Source: Isochrysis galbana (Eukaryota > Haptophyta > Isochrysidales > Isochrysidaceae). From it: a DNA stretch of 64,000 bases. Below are positions 21,401-29,989 of the stretch, piece after piece. The notes beneath the pieces are model-generated. The model saw only the letters and a program-made list of their open reading frames with translations, made no database searches and had not been told where the DNA came from. The stretch spans positions 4,772,226 through 4,836,225 of the forward strand of contig CM030937.1 of NCBI GenBank assembly GCA_018136815.1, read 5' to 3'. The stretch's first letter is position 1; each line of letters opens with the position of its first letter. The position numbers and the translations under genes were made by a program.

Positions 21401-24400
21401 GGTCGATGGCTTCTACCGTGAGGGGAAGAGGGCTGTCCTCTAGACGAAGCTTGGAGTTGACGTCGCGATAATCTACGCAGAAACGTACGAAGCCATCCTT
21501 CTTAGTGACTAGCACGACTCGAGAGGCCCACGACGAATTTGATTTCCTAATGATGCCCGCGGACTCCATCTTGCAAACTTCGTCCTCTATGATCTTCTCA
21601 CCCTCTCGTCCAACTCTAGACGGTGCGTGGCGGTGAGCTTCGGCTCCAGGGTTGAGCGGTAGCTCTACCTCCATCACGTGAGTGTGATTCGGGTTGGTCG
21701 GGTCAATTGCGAAAGCAGCGATACGTCGGGCCAGTAGACGACGAACTTGTTCACGTTGGGGCATCGAGAGACGGCCTTCGGGGTCGATCTTGGCTGCCTC
21801 GAGGAGCTTACGCTGGTCCTCGTCGAGCGACTCAATCACATCCGGCGAGTTAACGGCCCCGACGCGGCGATATGTTCCAGCGTGAATTTTGAATCGAACC
21901 TGTAGCGAAGCTACAGGATGGAACGACGGAAGGTGTAGAGGTTTGGGGTCAGTGTTGACCACCGTAACCGCGATGGTGTGGTCGGAGTTCGACCTCTCTA
22001 CTTGGGGAATGACGAGAGGAGAGCTATCGATCGTTTCACGCGTAGGGAGTCGGTCCACGAGCATGGCGCAGTCTTCGTGTTCTCGAAGAGCTAGCGGAAT
22101 TCGGACGTGAAACGTTGCCCGATGATAGGCCGGGATCGTGATAGGTTCGTGGGTGTATAGGAGGTACTCGGAGCCACATGATGCCGGCGCTTTGGCGGCA
22201 AACTCATCGGCCGTGCTGAAGAGAGGCTCGGTGACTAGCTGGTTGTCGTTTTTGGTGGCCTGCGGCCCTCGGAAGAAGTCAGTCGTGATTGGGTTCGCGG
22301 AGGTCGGACAGACCTGTGCACAAGTCATGCTGACAGGGACCACCGCTATCGGTGACGTCGAGACGCGAAAGATCGGCGGAGCGTCGGGGCTTGGACTGCC
22401 ATTAACCTCAAGAGGAGCCACCGTGGATGGAGCACCGAGGGTGATAGAGCCGTCCGCGCTGTCGGAGGCGAGCTGAATCGAAGCGGCGTGCGTGGCTAAG
22501 AAGTCGTTCCCGAGCAGCAGCATCGGGTTGCCTTCAATCACCATGAACGTATGACGAAAGAGAAATCCACCGACGGAGAAGACGATTCGAGCCTTGCCTC
22601 GCGTGATAAGAGGCAGGCCGTCCGGACCGTGAAGCGGTGTCACTACGGCTTGTGGCAGCCGCTCGACGCATGCGTCTTTGGGTAGGCTGGACAAGAGGGA
22701 AGTGGTCACGACCGACGGGCCAGCTCCGGTGTCAGCGAGTGTGCTGTTGACCGTGAGAGCGGAGTCGGCTAAGATAACTCCTTCTTTGCCGGTAGCCTCG
22801 CCGGAGCGGCAGACCACTAGGTCTCGAACATATAGGCAATGCCTTGGGTAGGCAGATGGTAGGGTATCCACGACGCTATCCGGTCGGTGCGCGGTCACGT
22901 GTGCGATGGTGTCGGACGGGGACGGGGTTGGTCGACAGCGTGGTTGCTCGGGTGAATTCGTCGTCATGGTGATCGTCGTCTCTTCGGGTAATCCGACTGC
23001 CGCTATCGTGGCAGAGGGTCTAGAGGCGTCGTCCTCGTTGGTAGCGGTGCAGGGTGATAGCTTGGGACTAGTGTATCCCAGGCCTCTCTTGTCGGTGGGG
23101 TGCCTCGGGTGGTCGGACATCTTTTCCCAGTCTTTCTCGAGACGAGCTTGGGCTTCTGTCTTGGGTCTTCGAACTAATGAGGCTAGCTCTTCGGCGCGGA
23201 TGCCTTTGGCTTCCACGAACTCGATCGGCGCTCGGACGGCAGCGGCGAGGTCGGATTCCTCGTCGGCGCCTCGTCCGGCTAGAGCTTGCGCTCTTATTTC
23301 GTCAGCGGTTTCGAGCGTGACGTTGGACCATTTCTGGTCCCCGTTCACTCCGAATGATTGCCATTGTTGGCGCCGCTTCCGGAGAGTCGTCGGCGTCGTC
23401 GGACGCGGCGAGCTCGCGCGTGCCGGAGGCGGGGCGGTCCATGGAGAGAATGGGTCGTGGAGAGTAGACTCGGAGGCGTAGAGTGGCGTGTCGTTGTCGT
23501 GGTTATCGTGGGTTTCTTTTTGGTCTTCGTGGTTGTCTGACTCGGGAGTAGCTGGACAGGAAACAACGGGGTCGGAAGAAACTTCACTAGATTCCCTCCC
23601 CCTCTCATAACGATGAAGAGCCGACCACGGCTCGTATGCGGTAGCCTCAGTCGAGCTAAGGGAAGGCCGGTCCGATAGGCTGCGCCGCGCGCAAGCGAGT
23701 AGCTCCAACGCGGACAGTTTCTTCGTCGATGGCTGGTCTCCCTGTTGGCTCAAATGTCGAAGAAGAACAGGCATCCAATGGGTCGCCATCGCTCCAGCTA
23801 CACCGACGTAGGTGCGGCTGCGAAGAGCGCCACGGTGCGGTGAAGGAGAGAGGTTAGCCATGGCCGACTCACGGCCATCCACGACGCAGGTTGGCTGGAG
23901 AGGCGGCAGCCCTTTGGTGAGGTACAACCCGGTGGCTTTCTGGTGTCCAGTGCCGTGCTCCCAGGGTTGGACGAATTGGGTCGGGGTCAACCCCCCGACT
24001 AAACGGCGAGCTTCCGCATGCATCCGAGGGTTCTCAACCGCTACAAACGGAGCAGTGGCGGAGGCCATTGACTTGAAGACGCGGGCGGCCGACTCAAGAG
24101 CGGCACGACGTCCGGGTTCTTGGGAGAGCCATTGACTGCTGACGGCGGAGAGGTACGTGCAGGGCGGGTGGGCGATGACTAGGTCCCAACCTAGGTTTTG
24201 GACATGAAGCGCGTCGCCTTGGAAGTGGGGCACGTAGTCAATCTCGGAAGGATACAAATCGCACGTAGCTACATCAGCTCCGGCGAGTAGGAACATGGAG
24301 GAGACGACGCCGCTAGTCTCACCAACGACGAGAACTCGTGGGGCGTGACAGCCAGAAGTCAGCCCGTCTTGGACTTGTTGACTCGTCTTCGTGAGCTCAG

Positions 24401-25466
24401 CGCAAAGCTCATCGAAGTGCTTGGGTAGCGCGGCGGCAGGCGAGGCTAAGGTGCCACTGCGCGGCCGGCGGAGCTCTTGGGCTGCCTCCGTGAGGTGCCG
24501 AGGTAATACCACCGCAGAGCCGCTCGCTCGTGCACGAAGAGAGGCGAGAGCGTGGAGAGCGGGTGACGGGGTATCATCGCGGGAGCCGACATCGGAGTTG
24601 TTTCGAGAGGAATCGAAGGACTGGATTGCGGACGCATTGATCGCTGCCACGCGCATGATGGCGGTGGCAGTGGTATCGAGAGGCAGGCAGTGCTTGGAGG
24701 CTGCGACCGGTGGCCGCGGCGACGTAGGACGAATAGAAGAAGACTCGGATATCGACGACGTGGAGACGGGCTCAGAGGACGGGATTGACGAAGAAACTCG
24801 GAGAAGTGGGGTGTCGGATTGCGGCGACGGACGCCGCGGCCGCGAGACCACCGGTGAGAGACATGAAGGACATGGCTTAGAGACTCGGTTGGGCTGGCTC
24901 AATGGGCGTAGAAGCTCGGTTTGGGAGGCGGCCGTTCCTCGACGTGCAAGGGAGTTGTGGTCACTCTCCATGGTCACGTCGGGAGAGGAATCGGGCCAGG
25001 CATCGACTTCGTTGCAATCTGTCGTCGGCGGGGTCGGCGCCGGCGAAAGAAGGGACGTGGCTGTCGTAGAAGCCGGCTGCGGGGAAGGCTGAGGCCAGGG
25101 TGGTGGCTCTGCGGCAGCGGCTGGCGTGGGTGGTGGCCGAAGAGGTTCTGCAATGCGAAGCATTCTTCGGAGGACTTGGCTCGGGCTAGCGGGTGGATGG
25201 ACCGCTGAAATTACGGTGGATTCAGACTCGAATTCGGAAGACTCGGCGACTTCAAGAGGGGCTAGGAGACGGCTGTGCCAGCTCCTCCATGGCTCTCGGT
25301 TGATGGGGTGGCGTGGGAACGCCGGTGGTCGACCGCAGACTCCGCGGTGACGTTGATTTGTGCTCGGACTCGTCGTTCCTAGCGTGCTGGACGCCAAAAA
25401 CAGGGCTAATTTTCGAAATGGGAACGGACGGGGCCGGCCCAAAGGTGAAGCCCCCTGGCGTCGCAA
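18450..25466 (-). CDS. Gypsy Pol polyprotein with embedded cytosine-C5-methyltransferase-like domain and chromodomain
   Basis: 2,338 codons without a stop. Order by residue: disordered Ser/Pro-rich 1-365; methyltransferase-like domain about 366-570, with a Gly-rich SAM loop (VLVVGETSG), ATCDLYPSE, HPPCTYLS with candidate nucleophile Cys436, VENPRMH near 478, QPWEHGTGHQKATGLYL, and the terminal TYVGVAGAMATHW; linker; retropepsin with LADTGAG (Asp912); reverse transcriptase about 1265-1460 with MPYLDD (Asp1437-1438); RNase H with KTDGAS (Asp1601); integrase with HHCC zinc site (HDHLGH, CHEC about 1872-1910) and D1940, D2006, E2042 spaced D-x35-E; chromodomain about 2228-2275 (EYLVEELLD, KYLVKWRGYPRSEATWE). 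The methyltransferase segment resembles phage-type DNA cytosine methylases. Its role is inferred only: self-methylation, evasion or silencing control. Confidence 0.9.
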   Translation of the reverse strand: MRRQGASPLGRPRPFPFRKLALFLASSTLGTTSPSTNQRHRGVCGRPPAFPRHPINREPWRSWHSRLLAPLEVAESSEFESESTVISAVHPPASPSQVLRRMLRIAEPLRPPPTPAAAAEPPPWPQPSPQPASTTATSLLSPAPTPPTTDCNEVDAWPDSSPDVTMESDHNSLARRGTAASQTELLRPLSQPNRVSKPCPSCLSPVVSRPRRPSPQSDTPLLRVSSSIPSSEPVSTSSISESSSIRPTSPRPPVAASKHCLPLDTTATAIMRVAAINASAIQSFDSSRNNSDVGSRDDTPSPALHALASLRARASGSAVVLPRHLTEAAQELRRPRSGTLASPAAALPKHFDELCAELTKTSQQVQDGLTSGCHAPRVLVVGETSGVVSSMFLLAGADVATCDLYPSEIDYVPHFQGDALHVQNLGWDLVIAHPPCTYLSAVSSQWLSQEPGRRAALESAARVFKSMASATAPFVAVENPRMHAEARRLVGGLTPTQFVQPWEHGTGHQKATGLYLTKGLPPLQPTCVVDGRESAMANLSPSPHRGALRSRTYVGVAGAMATHWMPVLLRHLSQQGDQPSTKKLSALELLACARRSLSDRPSLSSTEATAYEPWSALHRYERGRESSEVSSDPVVSCPATPESDNHEDQKETHDNHDNDTPLYASESTLHDPFSPWTAPPPARASSPRPTTPTTLRKRRQQWQSFGVNGDQKWSNVTLETADEIRAQALAGRGADEESDLAAAVRAPIEFVEAKGIRAEELASLVRRPKTEAQARLEKDWEKMSDHPRHPTDKRGLGYTSPKLSPCTATNEDDASRPSATIAAVGLPEETTITMTTNSPEQPRCRPTPSPSDTIAHVTAHRPDSVVDTLPSAYPRHCLYVRDLVVCRSGEATGKEGVILADSALTVNSTLADTGAGPSVVTTSLLSSLPKDACVERLPQAVVTPLHGPDGLPLITRGKARIVFSVGGFLFRHTFMVIEGNPMLLLGNDFLATHAASIQLASDSADGSITLGAPSTVAPLEVNGSPSPDAPPIFRVSTSPIAVVPVSMTCAQVCPTSANPITTDFFRGPQATKNDNQLVTEPLFSTADEFAAKAPASCGSEYLLYTHEPITIPAYHRATFHVRIPLALREHEDCAMLVDRLPTRETIDSSPLVIPQVERSNSDHTIAVTVVNTDPKPLHLPSFHPVASLQVRFKIHAGTYRRVGAVNSPDVIESLDEDQRKLLEAAKIDPEGRLSMPQREQVRRLLARRIAAFAIDPTNPNHTHVMEVELPLNPGAEAHRHAPSRVGREGEKIIEDEVCKMESAGIIRKSNSSWASRVVLVTKKDGFVRFCVDYRDVNSKLRLEDSPLPLTVEAIDRLSSGQGNLDSLFLCTLDLASGFWGIPIKESDKHITAFTTHRGKYEFNYLPFGVQSGPSYMCRLMDAVLGGLAWEICMPYLDDVGAWSTGVGDSLQAREESSFQQMLHRLDLVLERLIWAGLTCKMSKCVFFATSAEYLGHVVSREGLRMDPKKVEAVSKIDPTQINSIEAVRSFLGLCSYYRRFIRRFAIRAAPLTALTRKGCDVPVESQTEACRQAIEDLKQAICEEPVLAPPRDDRPFLVKTDGASKLGIAGVLAQKDDEGRERVVAYYGRSLSPAERHWTVTEIELLAALESIRNWRPYLWGRHFTLVVDHSALRWLHTMKDQVTGGPASRLMRWVLKLAEYRFDVVHKPGVTHWDADGLSRLVALEPDHDPLHLEESDVHSFDSSEIHDIVAAAVTSSTLTARRQQANDRLARQASESSESITSSYLDVGVPHADELRQALSTDEFASSIISELESILPKASSSIDSSSSSKKRSRFLLRDGLLYYRSSEAEEAPLRLYIPESLRDTYLRAYHDHLGHPGATRMTTLLRSRVYWPGLSASVSEYVRECHECTLGKPLPRPLAHPSGLSIGSYPFDVVYCDILSMAPTHDFVSGRSGFDKLIVFVDSLSRWIEAEPCNGNPSSAKCLDVFMRLIVSRYGVPRQLRTDAGSNLCSRLVDLILKATGTDLSTTEAYRHEGVGLVERAQQTLLTMTRVSNEGGAHWVDHLPFLLMSMRATAGRVVPKSPAAILFGRELRLPAQLADPAPVLELLPSRPPSDAVTYATELNKKLLESWRSALESTQEAQRESMRSASQKSKLGVTFKPGDRVCRRIPGHANKLQYLYSGPYRVEEAISATRYRLRDLENRQVKDEVHISNLRPYFTVTDSSPLAEDEYLVEELLDRKGDGVSFKYLVKWRGYPRSEATWESRIELLRRCADLVESYDANFDSRPVQPQALSNSNSSSSPSSSSQSNQIPRPIQEPKRIPPDLPSNRTRSRSRS

Positions 25467-26643
25467 CCGTCGATGAGGACGAAGCGGACGCTTGTGATGA
25501 CAATAGGGGCACGGTGGCCAGCACCGGTTGGCTCGGTGCGGCCGTAATCTCGGACTCGGTGACGGGCTTGATTACGCGGGCTCGGGATGCACTGTCTTGT
25601 GCAATTGGACTCGGACTCGGAACGGAAACGGAAGGGATCGGCTCGGCGGCGTGCAGCTTGCTGGAGTGGCAGGCCGGCTGCGGCGAGACTCGAAACGGTG
25701 GCTTGGACAAGGACACAGTGGCTGTCGTCGAGGGCTTCGGCGTCAGCTTGTGTTTGGACTCGATACGCGGTGGCTCGTGAAACGGGGCTCGGGTATGGTT
25801 GGAATTCTGGACGTGACCGGAGTTTCCAAATGACTCAGACTCGGGGCGCGGAGGACCGAAGGTGAACACTCCCGCGGAAGGAGTGGTCGTCAGAGGCTCA
25901 GTGGGTGGCTGGAGCTCCGTTAATCCTGCGGTCGACCGCGTGGTAGGACTCGGTGACGTTGTAAACTCGGACTCGGACTCGGACTCGGATGGCTCAGAAC
26001 GGGGTTTGCTCAAAACAGGCTTGGACTCGGACTCGAAAGAAAGTGGGGAGGAACCGGAGAACTGCGCCTCCATCGTCGTAGCGATGGAGACTGGTGATAC
26101 CGGTGATGACTGGACTGGGCTCAGACTCGTAGATGGGCTCGCGGTGGCGTAGGACGAAGAGGGTAATTCTGAACGTGACTTGGACTCGTACTCGTACTCG
26201 GGAGACGTTTTGTGGCTCGGACATGCGAAATTTGATTTGAGAGATTGAAGGTTGGATTGGGCCTGCGGCGGCTGGATTTTCGCAGACCGTGAGGTCTTGG
26301 ACTGTTGATGCTTGGGGAGTGGCGTGGGATAGCGGTTGAGCGGCTTGAGTTGATAGAGAGGCGGTGACGGTTGACTTGGTTTTGAGGACTCGTGCGTGAT
26401 ATCGAGAATCAGGATGGAATTATCGGCATTGGGAGAAATAGGGGCAATCGGCGAGGAGGCAGGAGAAAGAGGGGGATGGAGGTGGCAGGGCTTGTCTGGA
26501 ACTTGGGGAATCTTGGGGTACCGGTTGGGGGCCGTAGAAGTACTCGGCCGTAGCGTAATACGATCTTTTGGTGGGTGGCGTTCAGGCCCACTACCCTGGA
26601 CTGGTAGTGGGGTAACAGCGCGGACGTGGGCCCCGCCGGCGAC
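25252..26643 (-). CDS. Ser/Pro-rich linker frame between Gag and Pol, same frame as Gag
   Basis: After the Gag UAG (26646-26644) the same frame stays open to 25252. Its first ATG is at 26073. It is low-complexity: SES repeats, two GVFTFGPP/GGFTFGPA motifs reminiscent of FG nucleoporins, and basic patches. It overlaps the start of the Pol frame (25466) by 215 nt. The Pol frame is +1 relative to it, and the SEFESES composition continues there. This suggests UAG readthrough followed by a +1 shift. A separate start in Pol or an unseen intron are alternatives. Confidence 0.5.
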   Translation of the reverse strand, partial: VAGGAHVRAVTPLPVQGSGPERHPPKDRITLRPSTSTAPNRYPKIPQVPDKPCHLHPPLSPASSPIAPISPNADNSILILDITHESSKPSQPSPPLYQLKPLNRYPTPLPKHQQSKTSRSAKIQPPQAQSNLQSLKSNFACPSHKTSPEYEYESKSRSELPSSSYATASPSTSLSPVQSSPVSPVSIATTMEAQFSGSSPLSFESESKPVLSKPRSEPSESESESEFTTSPSPTTRSTAGLTELQPPTEPLTTTPSAGVFTFGPPRPESESFGNSGHVQNSNHTRAPFHEPPRIESKHKLTPKPSTTATVSLSKPPFRVSPQPACHSSKLHAAEPIPSVSVPSPSPIAQDSASRARVIKPVTESEITAAPSQPVLATVPLLSSQASASSSSTVATPGGFTFGPAPSVPISKISPVFGVQHARNDESEHKSTSPRSLRSTTGVPTPPHQPRAMEELAQPSPSPS

Positions 26644-28209
26644 CTACTGGGCCGGACGGAGAACAACCATCGTGCGGAGGCGGCGGTGGACTTCTGGGTC
26701 GTTACCACACTCGCCACTGCCGCCTTCGCAGAGAAAACGAATGTACGGTTGGCAAACGACGGGGTTATGAGCTCCGTCGCCCGTGCCATACTTCCACAGG
26801 TCTGCCTCGGGCGTACCAGATGGAGCCCGGGGACGAAAGGCGCAGTACGCGCAGCCGTTGGCGTCGGTCCACTCCTTGACGTCGCGGTCTAAGTCGTCGA
26901 GACGCGGCGCCGTCATGGTGGCATCGGAGGGGCGGCAGCGCGTGAGCGCAGCGCGAAGGGCCGGGTGACCCGCGTAACGAGAAATTTGCCAGAAGCGGGC
27001 TCGCGCTCGAGACCAGCTACCTGGATCCCATTCCGAGAGGCCCGAATCGGCCGGAAGCCCAAGGCCGTTCGGAGGGGGCTCACATTGGCGACGAGAAGAC
27101 GTGCTTTTGCCGAGGGGACGGTCAAGAAGTGCGTCCGGTAGCGGAGACGATGCGGAGTAATTCGTAGGTGGAGGAGGAGCCCGACGATTGTCAGCGCCAG
27201 TCGTCTTGCGGTTCGAGTTGTTGTTTTGCGATTTTAATGCCTCGGCCACCGCCGCTTGGACGGCGGCGACCATCGAAGCCGTAGTGTCCACGGGGTTAGA
27301 GGCAGCCTTAGCAACCTTGGCGGTCTTGGTGGGCTTGGAAGTAGTCGCCGGCGGCGTCACGGCGGCGACCGTGGTGACCGACGCTTGTTGTTGGCCAGCG
27401 CGGGCTTGTTCGTACGGGCTCAGGTAGCGCTGGCAGAGGTTGACGCACGAAAGGGCCGAACGAGGGAGCTCGTGGTTCTCGACGCGGAAGCGAGTCTTTG
27501 CAAGACACTCGCCGAACTTGGTCGCGTTATCCACGCCGCGAGCCGCGTCGACCTTGTCGTTCCGGATGATGGACTCGAATCGTTGATTGATATCGTGCGA
27601 CATGTTTGGGTGGTCCCAGACCGTCGTGGCATCCACCTTCGCGTCACCCATCTTGCGGACGTACGCGCGCACCAAATTCTTGGATAACTCTAAGAGATCG
27701 GAGCCGGCTTCACGGGCTACGAGCCTGTCCCACTCCATGGAGGCGGAGTCTTTGGCGAAGCCGGGCACGTTGGCCGCGAAGGTGGCGTCGCACTTGCGGA
27801 GAAGCACGTCGCAGGCCAGCGCGGGGTTGAGAGAGAGGACCGGGTCTTCGGCGAGATCGAGGAGGAAGGCGTAGATCCTTTGGTTGCCGGTGGTGCACAA
27901 GTTGGCGGCCGCTAGCAAGGATGTAAAGATTTCACGGTGGTCGCAGCCGAGCGAGAGGGCGCGCTCGAGCGGCTTGATGAAGGACAGACGAAAATCATTC
28001 CAGGAGGTGGCCGCTGTCTGGACGTTGTCCGAGGCCAGGCCCTTCGGGAACTTGATCTCGGAAAGCTCTTTGCCCATTCGGACTTGGTTCACCTGCTCGG
28101 CCTCCGCGGGCGGACGCGGTCGCTTCGCCAGCGACAGCTCCATGGGTACTGGGGGGGCGCCCGCGGCGGGGGGCCCGAAGGAGAGGTGGGGAGCGGCGGC
28201 GCGCTCCAT
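26644..28209 (-). CDS. Gypsy Gag with MERA leader
   Basis: 521 codons from ATG 28209, chosen because it lies 4 nt after the conserved hairpin and matches the MERA leader elsewhere. Residues 1-40 are the leader (MERAAAPHLSFGPP, KRPRPPAEAEQ), including an NLS-like KRPR. The middle is a helical capsid-like region (WNDFRLSFIKPLERALSLG, NQRIYAFLLDLAEDPVL, NLVRAYVRKMGD). A Lys/Thr/Pro linker follows, then a C-terminal cysteine cluster C-x2-C-x21-H-x4-C (CAYC ... HNPVVC) that looks like an expanded zinc knuckle. The frame ends CAG UAG G. Confidence 0.8.
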   Translation of the reverse strand: MERAAAPHLSFGPPAAGAPPVPMELSLAKRPRPPAEAEQVNQVRMGKELSEIKFPKGLASDNVQTAATSWNDFRLSFIKPLERALSLGCDHREIFTSLLAAANLCTTGNQRIYAFLLDLAEDPVLSLNPALACDVLLRKCDATFAANVPGFAKDSASMEWDRLVAREAGSDLLELSKNLVRAYVRKMGDAKVDATTVWDHPNMSHDINQRFESIIRNDKVDAARGVDNATKFGECLAKTRFRVENHELPRSALSCVNLCQRYLSPYEQARAGQQQASVTTVAAVTPPATTSKPTKTAKVAKAASNPVDTTASMVAAVQAAVAEALKSQNNNSNRKTTGADNRRAPPPPTNYSASSPLPDALLDRPLGKSTSSRRQCEPPPNGLGLPADSGLSEWDPGSWSRARARFWQISRYAGHPALRAALTRCRPSDATMTAPRLDDLDRDVKEWTDANGCAYCAFRPRAPSGTPEADLWKYGTGDGAHNPVVCQPYIRFLCEGGSGECGNDPEVHRRLRTMVVLRPAQ

Positions 28210-28213
28210 GGCG

Positions 28214-28231
28214 ACCAACTATAAAGTTAGT
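28214..28231 (-). promoter_or_regulatory. Leader hairpin upstream of Gag
   Basis: ACTAACT-TTAT-AGTTGGT forms a 7-bp stem with one G-U pair. Gag ATG begins 4 nt downstream. Confidence 0.75.
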
Positions 28232-28249
28232 TCGGTTGTTTAGGGGTTA

Positions 28250-28335
28250 AGGTTGGGTAGTAGGGAGGTACACTAGCAAGCTGCCTCACGCCGTGTACGT
28301 AGCGGGAATTTTTAAGAAGATTTTTTTTTCTCTCG
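28250..28335 (+). mobile_element. Short hAT-like fragment ending in a T run
   Basis: TAGCGGGAATTTTTAAGAAG with its flank matches the end of the hAT-like fragment at 30267-30330 (reverse strand). Both copies stop at GAAGATTTT, here extended to T9. No target duplication was identified. Confidence 0.5.
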
Positions 28336-28339
28336 TCGT

Positions 28340-28786
28340 ATTCGATAGGTCTCTTGGAATCCTGCGTAGCAAGATTGCCCCTCGTTTCCGTTATGGTGCG
28401 ATTCCCGTTCCAGACGAGATCGCCGACGGATCGCCCTTTGATCGTCGTCCGTCGTTGTCTGATCGGAGTGTTTGGGTTTGATTTCAGTCGAGTTATGTGA
28501 GAAAGTCGTGGGGCGAGAGTCAGAGTGGTTTCGTGGGTATCTCTGTCCGTCGTCTTGTCGCCAGCCGTCATCCGTCGCTCTCGCTCTCGTCGCTCTCGCT
28601 CTCGTAACACTCATACCCTACGATCCCTCCTCTCCTTGCCAGCCCCTCGCCCCTGCCATCGCAGCACTCCTCTCACTCGCCTCTGGCTGCCTCTCGCCGC
28701 TCGTTCGATGTGGCTCTCGCCGCCGTCCTCGCCCTCGCCCTCGCCCGCCTGCCCGCCTTCCTCTGCTGACGTACCGACTACCTGGG
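28340..28786. other. No gene seen
   Basis: CT-rich sequence with CTCTCG repeats (28575-28605) resembling the stretch at 54465-54845. Possibly untranslated or LTR-like material of related elements. No 5' LTR match to the sequence below 18192 was found. Confidence 0.3.
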
Positions 28787-28790
28787 GGAG

Positions 28791-29055
28791 ATAGCCGACA
28801 CCGGAAATGTAGCGAACGCGGGAGAGATCCAATATTACCACCCGCCAGCCAGATGGGAGGGCGGATTTAAAGGCCCAAGATACATGGAGTACCCCTTGGC
28901 GGACGAATACGCCATACTAAAAGGAAAAGTCGCGCTAGACGCAATATCAGTCGCAGATCTTACCAAGGCCGCGCTTAAAGCGACACGAAGCAACGCCCCG
29001 CAAGCGGCGAAAACAACATGGACCAAGATCCAAGATCTGCAAACCTGGACTTGAG
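28791..29055 (+). pseudogene. LINE ORF2 C-terminal fragment
   Basis: The frame reads PPARWEGGFKGPRYMEYPLA then DEYAILKGKVALD. This aligns with PARWGEGYKSNKRLEYPLAD of the LINE at 46380-46470. Both ends are truncated. It closes with CTGCAAACCTGGACTTGAG, a 19-mer also found at 18043-18061. Confidence 0.75.
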
Positions 29056-29299
29056 GCTCAGCACTCGCCAAACAGCACGTCGCGGGAGGACTGGCACGTC
29101 CACGCGCCCCGCGCGTTCTGCGCGTACACGCAGCGGACGCAGCCGGCCGAGCAGTCGTAGGCGTAGAGGCCACCGGGGGCCACCTGCACTTTTGTACTAT
29201 AATATGGGGGTCCTGCAAGTAGAACTTATAGCGTCCATATGGATGGGGGTAGTTGCCGAAAAAACAACCAAACTTGAGGTTGCACCCTCTTACCACGGT
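29056..29299. other. Short Cys-rich reverse frame, otherwise featureless
   Basis: On the reverse strand 29190-29062 encodes a Cys-rich tail (YDCSAGCVRCVYAQ, TCQSSRD, FGEC then stop). It could be the C-terminal end of a lost gene. Support is weak. Confidence 0.2.
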
Positions 29300-29797
29300 G
29301 CCTCCATCGTCTTTGCCGTTGTCGCCATCACCGCCGCTGCCGTCACCGCCGCCGTCGCTACAACCACAGTTGCCACCACCCTCGAGACCGCCCCATTCGC
29401 TACACCCTCCACCTTCGCTGCCGCCGCTGTCACAACCGACGTTGCTCCTTCGCCGTCTGCCCAACCGCCACCACCAAATTCAGCTCCCGCACTCTCGCCT
29501 CCTTCTCCCTCGCCCTTACCCAGCTCCCTACCCAACCATCTTCGCCATCTCCTCCTTCGTTCTCTCCTCGCGTCTTGCCGCCTCCGTCGGCCCCTTCGCC
29601 GTCACCACCGCCACCCTCCTATCTCTCCACTTCCTCCCTCGCCACCTTCCTTGATCCCGCAGGCCCCCGACCCCGCCCTGGCCTCGAAATATCGCCTCGT
29701 CCTCGCTACCCCGGTCCCTGTCCCCTCCCCCCTCCCCTCCCCGCACGCAGGCAAGCGCACCTCCTTCACTCGCCCTCTCCTTCACTGTGTGAGCCCT
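29300..29797. repeat. 0.5-kb GC-rich repeat, copy 1
   Basis: This is nearly the same sequence as 38370-38861, from GCCTCCATCGTCTTTGCCG to CTTCACTGTGTGAGCC. It is a triplet-rich tract with open frames in several phases and no gene. Confidence 0.85.
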
Positions 29798-29989
29798 CCT
29801 GCCACCTTGACCTTCGTCACACCTCGCCTCCTCCGGCCACCCACCACTCCCCTTCCTCACCGCCGACTCCTTCAGTGCACCCTTAGCTGTTGGGAATCCC
29901 TGCCAAGAAGCTGGCCCCCCCTTTCCCTCCCCCACCCCAGGCGCCGCCATCCATCGCCGCCGGGCCCCGCGTGCCCCGTCTTCGGTGGC

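Larger units (their letters stand above)
18193..28231 (-). mobile_element. Ty3/gypsy chromovirus with methyltransferase-like domain
   Basis: A reverse-strand element of about 10 kb. It begins with the leader hairpin (28214-28231), then Gag (28209-26644), a single UAG, a Ser/Pro-rich frame, and a 2,338-codon Pol. Downstream of Pol, a purine tract (GTCGGGGGG on the reverse strand, 18193-18201) is followed by TGTTGTATTCC, the expected polypurine tract and 3' LTR start at 18192. I did not find a matching 5' LTR beyond 28231. That side holds hAT and LINE fragments, so it may be lost. The uninterrupted Pol suggests recent activity or selection. Confidence 0.8.

Noticed and set aside
28232-29300. 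5' LTR of the gypsy element
   Set aside because: I compared this region by eye with the sequence below 18192 and found only a 19-bp match with unrelated flanks.
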